From: Lachnospiraceae bacterium UBA4381
Lineage (GTDB): Bacteria; Bacillota; Clostridia; Lachnospirales; Lachnospiraceae
Assembly (NCBI GenBank): GCA_002391105.1
Contig: DGRT01000005.1
Span: forward strand, 12,935 to 22,758
DNA length: 9,824 nt
Direction: 5' to 3'
Below the pieces are notes generated by a model. The model was not told the DNA's origin. It saw only the letters and a list, made by a program, of their open reading frames with translations, and ran no database searches. Shown piece after piece: positions 7,058 through 9,824 of the stretch. The first letter of the stretch is position 1. Each line of letters opens with the position of its first letter. The position numbers and the translations under genes are program-made.

Positions 7058-8179
7058 TTAATGCACGTTAAATATCGCCATGAATGTACCTGCGGCTACG
7101 GCTGTACCGATAACTCCGGCAACGTTAGGACCCATAGCATTCATAAGCAGGAAATTCGTAGGATCATATTCGGCTGCAACCTTCTGTGATACTCTGGCAG
7201 CCATAGGAACTGCAGATACTCCGGCAGAACCGATAAGCGGGTTGACCTTACCCTTTGTAACCAGACACATGAGTTTACCGAACAGTACACCCATCGTAGT
7301 ACCAAGAATAAATGCAGCAAGTCCAAGAAAAACAATCTTGATGGTTGTAATCTGAAGGAAAGCTTCAGCACTTGTTGTAGCACCTACAGATGTACCAAGC
7401 ATGATAACTACGATATACATCATAGCATTTGATGCTGTCTCAGTAAGCTGCTTAACAACGCCTGACTCTCTGAACAGATTTCCCAGCATCAGCATACCTA
7501 CAAGAGGTGCTGTTGTAGGAAGTATCATAACTACGACCAAAGTAACAACTATAGGGAAAACTATCTTCTCCAGCTTGGTAACCTTACGAAGCTGAGGCAT
7601 ACGTACAACTCTTTCCTTCTTAGTTGTGAAAAGCTTCATGAAAGGCGGCTGAATAACAGGTACAAGTGACATATAGGAATATGCTGCAACTGCTATAGGT
7701 CCAAGAAGTGTATCACCCATTCCAAGCTTTCCGGCAAGGAAGATAGATGTAGGACCATCAGCACCACCGATAATAGAAATAGCTGCAGCTTCCTTTCCAG
7801 TGAAGCCAAGAGCTATAGCAAGGAAGTATGCTCCATATATACCAAACTGTGCAGCCGCACCCAGTATAAAGCTTGGCGGATACGCTATCAGCGGACCAAA
7901 ATCCGTCATGGCACCGACTCCCATGAATATAAGTGATGGAAGGATACTCCACTCATCCAGCTTGTAGAAGTAATGAAGCAGTCCACCTTCAGCAATTATA
8001 TCAGGGAACATATTAACCAGGAACATACCAAATGATATTGGCACCAGAAGCAGTGGTTCGAACCCTTTTGCGATTGCAAGGTACATAAATACAAATGCAA
8101 CAAGTATCATAATGTAGTTCTTGTAATCAAGAGTTGCAAAACCTGTCTGACTGGCAAGGTTTATAATAATCTCTTTCAT
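7058..8179 (-). CDS. oadB: Na+-translocating decarboxylase beta subunit (membrane pump)
   Basis: This 373-residue polytopic membrane protein takes carboxybiotin, releases CO2 and uses the energy to export Na+. The sequence is almost entirely hydrophobic helices. It contains family signatures: MGVGAMTDFGPLI (86-98), GGADGPTSIF (138-147) with Asp141 in the position of the essential Na+-binding aspartate of OadB, GSAGVSAVPMAARV (317-330), and LLMNAMGPNVAGVIGTAVAAG (344-364). Length agrees with the OadB/MmdB/GcdB family, and homology alone cannot tell these apart. Start choice: the ATG at 8179 follows AGGAGGG at about 11 bases and gives a normal N-terminus. It lies between the biotin carrier and, past a 170-base repeat-bearing gap, oadA. 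The gene is complete, with no frameshift. Confidence 0.93.
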   Translation of the reverse strand: MKEIIINLASQTGFATLDYKNYIMILVAFVFMYLAIAKGFEPLLLVPISFGMFLVNMFPDIIAEGGLLHYFYKLDEWSILPSLIFMGVGAMTDFGPLIAYPPSFILGAAAQFGIYGAYFLAIALGFTGKEAAAISIIGGADGPTSIFLAGKLGMGDTLLGPIAVAAYSYMSLVPVIQPPFMKLFTTKKERVVRMPQLRKVTKLEKIVFPIVVTLVVVMILPTTAPLVGMLMLGNLFRESGVVKQLTETASNAMMYIVVIMLGTSVGATTSAEAFLQITTIKIVFLGLAAFILGTTMGVLFGKLMCLVTKGKVNPLIGSAGVSAVPMAARVSQKVAAEYDPTNFLLMNAMGPNVAGVIGTAVAAGTFMAIFNVH

Positions 8180-8240
8180 TGTAAGAAACTCCCTCCTGAG
8201 GAACTTTTGTTAGTTAAGAAGTCCATCTGTGTATTATTAA

Positions 8241-8630
8241 CTAGTTAAGTGTTACCAGTGTATCACCAGACTCAACCTGAGCACCAACTGCAACTTCAAC
8301 AGTTGCTACTGTTCCATCTTCAGGAGCAACGATTTCATTTTCCATCTTCATAGCTTCAAGAACAAGGAGAACCTCTCCCTTCTTAACAGCCTTTCCGACC
8401 TCGGTCTTAACACCAAGTATCTTACCGGGCATAGGTGCAGAAACAACAACGCTTCCCTTTGCGCCGCCGGCTGCAGGTGCTGGTGCTGCTGCAGGAGCTG
8501 CAGGTGCCGGTGCTGCTGCAGGGGCTGCAACAGGGGCTGCGGCTACAGGTGAAGGAGCTGCGCCTGCTCCAACTTCCTCAACAGCTACATCATAAACTGT
8601 TCCATTTACTGTAATCTTATAATTTTTCAT
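8241..8630 (-). CDS. Biotin carboxyl carrier protein of the decarboxylase complex
   Basis: This 129-residue protein carries the biotin that shuttles CO2 between carboxyltransferase and membrane pump. Residues 1-20 form a short N-terminal segment (MKNYKITVNGTVYDVAVEEV) common to carriers of the MmdC/GcdC type. Residues 21-57 are a flexible Ala/Pro linker. Residues 58-129 form the biotinyl domain, with EAMKMEN at 92-98 and Lys95 as the expected biotinylation site; PMPGKI (67-72) lies on the opposite hairpin. The start is supported by GGAGG six bases upstream of the ATG. It lies 34 bases after the OadG-like gene and 61 bases before oadB. No other biotinyl domain is visible in the window, and the OadA-like protein lacks its own, so this carrier probably serves the whole complex. 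The linker is encoded by a 27-base tandem duplication, listed separately. Confidence 0.93.
   Translation of the reverse strand: MKNYKITVNGTVYDVAVEEVGAGAAPSPVAAAPVAAPAAAPAPAAPAAAPAPAAGGAKGSVVVSAPMPGKILGVKTEVGKAVKKGEVLLVLEAMKMENEIVAPEDGTVATVEVAVGAQVESGDTLVTLN
8471..8524. repeat. 27-base tandem duplication in the biotin-carrier linker
   Basis: Two adjacent 27-base units (8471-8497 and 8498-8524) match at 25 of 27 positions. Each encodes the nine residues PAAAPAPAA in the carrier's Ala/Pro linker. The unit is a multiple of three, so copy gain or loss would lengthen or shorten the linker without a frameshift. This is a low-complexity coding repeat, not a mobile element. Confidence 0.85.
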
Positions 8631-8664
8631 CTCAAACCTCCAAATATGGTCTATTATTATATAT

Positions 8665-9708
8665 TTATCTAGCTCTTCTGATTGATCTTACAACGAGCTT
8701 ATCATTGCTGAATGTATAAGCCGGTCCACGAACCTGACTGCCTGTTGCAGCATATATGGCAGCCGTTATAACAGCAACCAGCTCTGCATCATTAATCAGG
8801 TTGTCATCTGCTGCAGAGGATACAGCAGCTTCAGGTGCAGTCTTTGTTTTCTCCGCAGCTTTATCAGAGGAAGCCTTGGCATTACCGATTATCATCTGCT
8901 CAGTCTTGGCCTTACTCTCTTCTTCCTTCTTCTTCTTTTCAGCTCTTGCCTTTCTGATATCAGCATCAAAAAGATATGGAAGGTATTTGAGAAGGCTTAT
9001 AACAAATGATATAAATATAAGGACTACAAATACTACGCCCATTCCAATAGCTGTATTCTTACCGGCCTGTGCCATAAGCTCAGACTTGCTATATACAGCA
9101 CTTACCTCACAGTCCTGAGGTGTAAACGGATACTCTCCCATATAGTTAGCCATATAGGAATTCAGGAAGGTATCCACCGATGTAAAATCAAGACCGGAAG
9201 TAGGATCGGCATAAGCGCCGAAAGCAGACATAATATATGAAGCTACATCTGTACCACTCTGTCTTGCCACATCAGATATTTCGTTGTAAAGCTTTCTCTT
9301 ATCCATCTCAAAGGATCTGTTTGGCAGATAAGAAACAGTAACCTTAACTTTTCTATGTTCATATTTACAGATCTGAGAACAAAGAACTTTACCATCTACT
9401 CCATTTGAAAAGCTGACTGCATCATCTCCTGAAACAAAGTCTATATAAGCGCCAACATGGTCTGTTGACTCTGCAGCCAGGAATCCGGAAACAGCAGTCT
9501 TCTGTAATTCAGTTCCATCATTCAGGTAATAATCCTGCTCCATTTCACTTGTGTTATTATACTGTGTAATAATAGTCTGTGTGCACTTTTGCATAAGGTC
9601 TTCATTTATCTCAAAATTAAGAGCCTCCTCTTCACCACAACCTGTGCAGAGCATCAAAAGACAAACCACAAGGAGAGGCAGGAGCCATAATTTTATTCTT
9701 GTTTTCAT
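8665..9708 (-). CDS. Large OadG-like gamma subunit of a Na+-translocating decarboxylase, lipoprotein type
   Basis: This 347-residue membrane protein probably anchors the decarboxylase complex and links the carboxyltransferase to the beta-subunit pump. Residues 1-24 look like a lipoprotein signal: basic start, a leucine/valine-rich core, then CTGC with Cys24 as lipid site; the residue three before it is Cys rather than the usual Leu. Residues 25-215 form a hydrophilic, presumably extracytoplasmic domain I do not recognise. A membrane segment at about 217-241 is followed by KYLPYLFDAD, a charged Lys/Glu stretch (251-270) and an Ala/Ser/Lys linker. The end, ELVAVITAAIYAATG (299-313) and VVRSIRR (339-345), is typical of OadG/MmdD-family C-termini. 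Classical OadG is only about 80-100 residues, so the N-terminal part is a large addition. The start is supported by TAGGAGG five bases before the ATG. It lies between a carboxyltransferase and the biotin carrier. Confidence 0.8.
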   Translation of the reverse strand: MKTRIKLWLLPLLVVCLLMLCTGCGEEEALNFEINEDLMQKCTQTIITQYNNTSEMEQDYYLNDGTELQKTAVSGFLAAESTDHVGAYIDFVSGDDAVSFSNGVDGKVLCSQICKYEHRKVKVTVSYLPNRSFEMDKRKLYNEISDVARQSGTDVASYIMSAFGAYADPTSGLDFTSVDTFLNSYMANYMGEYPFTPQDCEVSAVYSKSELMAQAGKNTAIGMGVVFVVLIFISFVISLLKYLPYLFDADIRKARAEKKKKEEESKAKTEQMIIGNAKASSDKAAEKTKTAPEAAVSSAADDNLINDAELVAVITAAIYAATGSQVRGPAYTFSNDKLVVRSIRRAR

Positions 9709-9740
9709 TAAATCCTCCTAAGCTTAACCACCAAGAAATC

Positions 9741-9824
9741 TTAAAATGAATTATGCTTCTTGTATGGTCTGTCCTCTCTCTTTGTTGCAAGCATGTCAAA
9801 TGCAGCAATAAGTCTCTTTCTTGT
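9741..9824 (-). CDS. Acyl-CoA carboxyltransferase subunit (MmdA/PccB type), C-terminal 27 residues only
   Basis: Only the 3' end of this gene is present; it enters from the right edge and stops with TAA at 9741-9743. The 27 visible residues include KRLIAAFDMLATKRE and end RPYKKHNSF. A basic helix, then RP-x-KKH and a short tail, is the usual end of biotin-dependent acyl-CoA carboxyltransferases such as methylmalonyl-CoA decarboxylase alpha and propionyl-CoA carboxylase beta. These proteins move the carboxyl group between an acyl-CoA and carboxybiotin in the cytoplasm. The OadG-like gene starts 32 bases downstream with its own strong ribosome binding site, so the genes are probably co-transcribed. 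The family call rests on a short tail plus context. The acyl-CoA substrate (methylmalonyl-, propionyl- or another) cannot be read from this fragment. Confidence 0.7.
   Translation of the reverse strand, partial: TRKRLIAAFDMLATKREDRPYKKHNSF

Noticed and set aside
6827..7189. A 120-codon plus-strand frame spanning the oadB-oadA gap
   Set aside because: It overlaps the real starts and ends of both flanking genes and runs through the palindromic repeats; there is no ribosome binding site or family likeness.
8236..8247. TTAACTAGTTAA perfect 12-base palindrome at the end of the biotin-carrier gene
   Set aside because: It overlaps the stop codon and last codons and has a single A/T-rich copy. Chance or coding constraint explains it as well as an operator would.

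Overview
All supportable genes lie on the minus strand, so transcription runs from high to low coordinates. The window suggests an anaerobic, A+T-rich member of the Firmicutes, most likely class Clostridia and plausibly Lachnospiraceae. The reasons are the IspH-ribosomal protein S1 fusion next to cmk, strong GGAGG-type ribosome binding sites, a Na+-pumping biotin decarboxylase set, and a secreted protein with 20-residue tryptophan/tyrosine-rich cell-wall-binding repeats. The family assignment is inference from gene content; no species can be named.

Region A (5481-9824) is a biotin-dependent, sodium-translocating decarboxylase cluster. In transcription order it holds the 3' end of an acyl-CoA carboxyltransferase (cut by the window edge), an unusually large lipoprotein-type gamma subunit (OadG-like), a small Ala/Pro-linker biotin carrier, the membrane beta subunit (OadB) and a pyruvate/oxaloacetate-type carboxyltransferase (OadA-like) lacking its own biotin domain. 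One biotin carrier and one membrane pump therefore sit with two different carboxyltransferases, one for an acyl-CoA and one for pyruvate/oxaloacetate. The set could decarboxylate either substrate to pump Na+, or pass CO2 between them as in transcarboxylase. A duplicated hairpin-forming repeat fills the 170-base gap before oadA.

Region B (4084-5400) encodes a BaiN/HI0933-family flavoprotein. A 10-bp inverted repeat separates it from oadA.

Region C (2957-3916) encodes a secreted protein with five exact 20-residue wall-binding repeats and a C-terminal transglutaminase-like domain with an apparently complete Cys-His-Asp triad. It has its own strong ribosome binding site and sits between the flavoprotein and cmk.

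Region D (87-2887) is cmk followed after 11 bases by the ispH-rpsA fusion, ending in a clear intrinsic terminator at 42-69. Inside the fusion, a perfect Shine-Dalgarno sequence lies 10 bases before an in-frame ATG exactly at the start of the S1 part, and synonymous codon use shifts at the same junction. Free S1 may therefore be made from the same message.

No tRNA, rRNA, CRISPR array, insertion sequence or phage gene was seen. There is no gene-free stretch over 300 bases; the two longest gaps (6888-7057 and 3917-4083) are described below.
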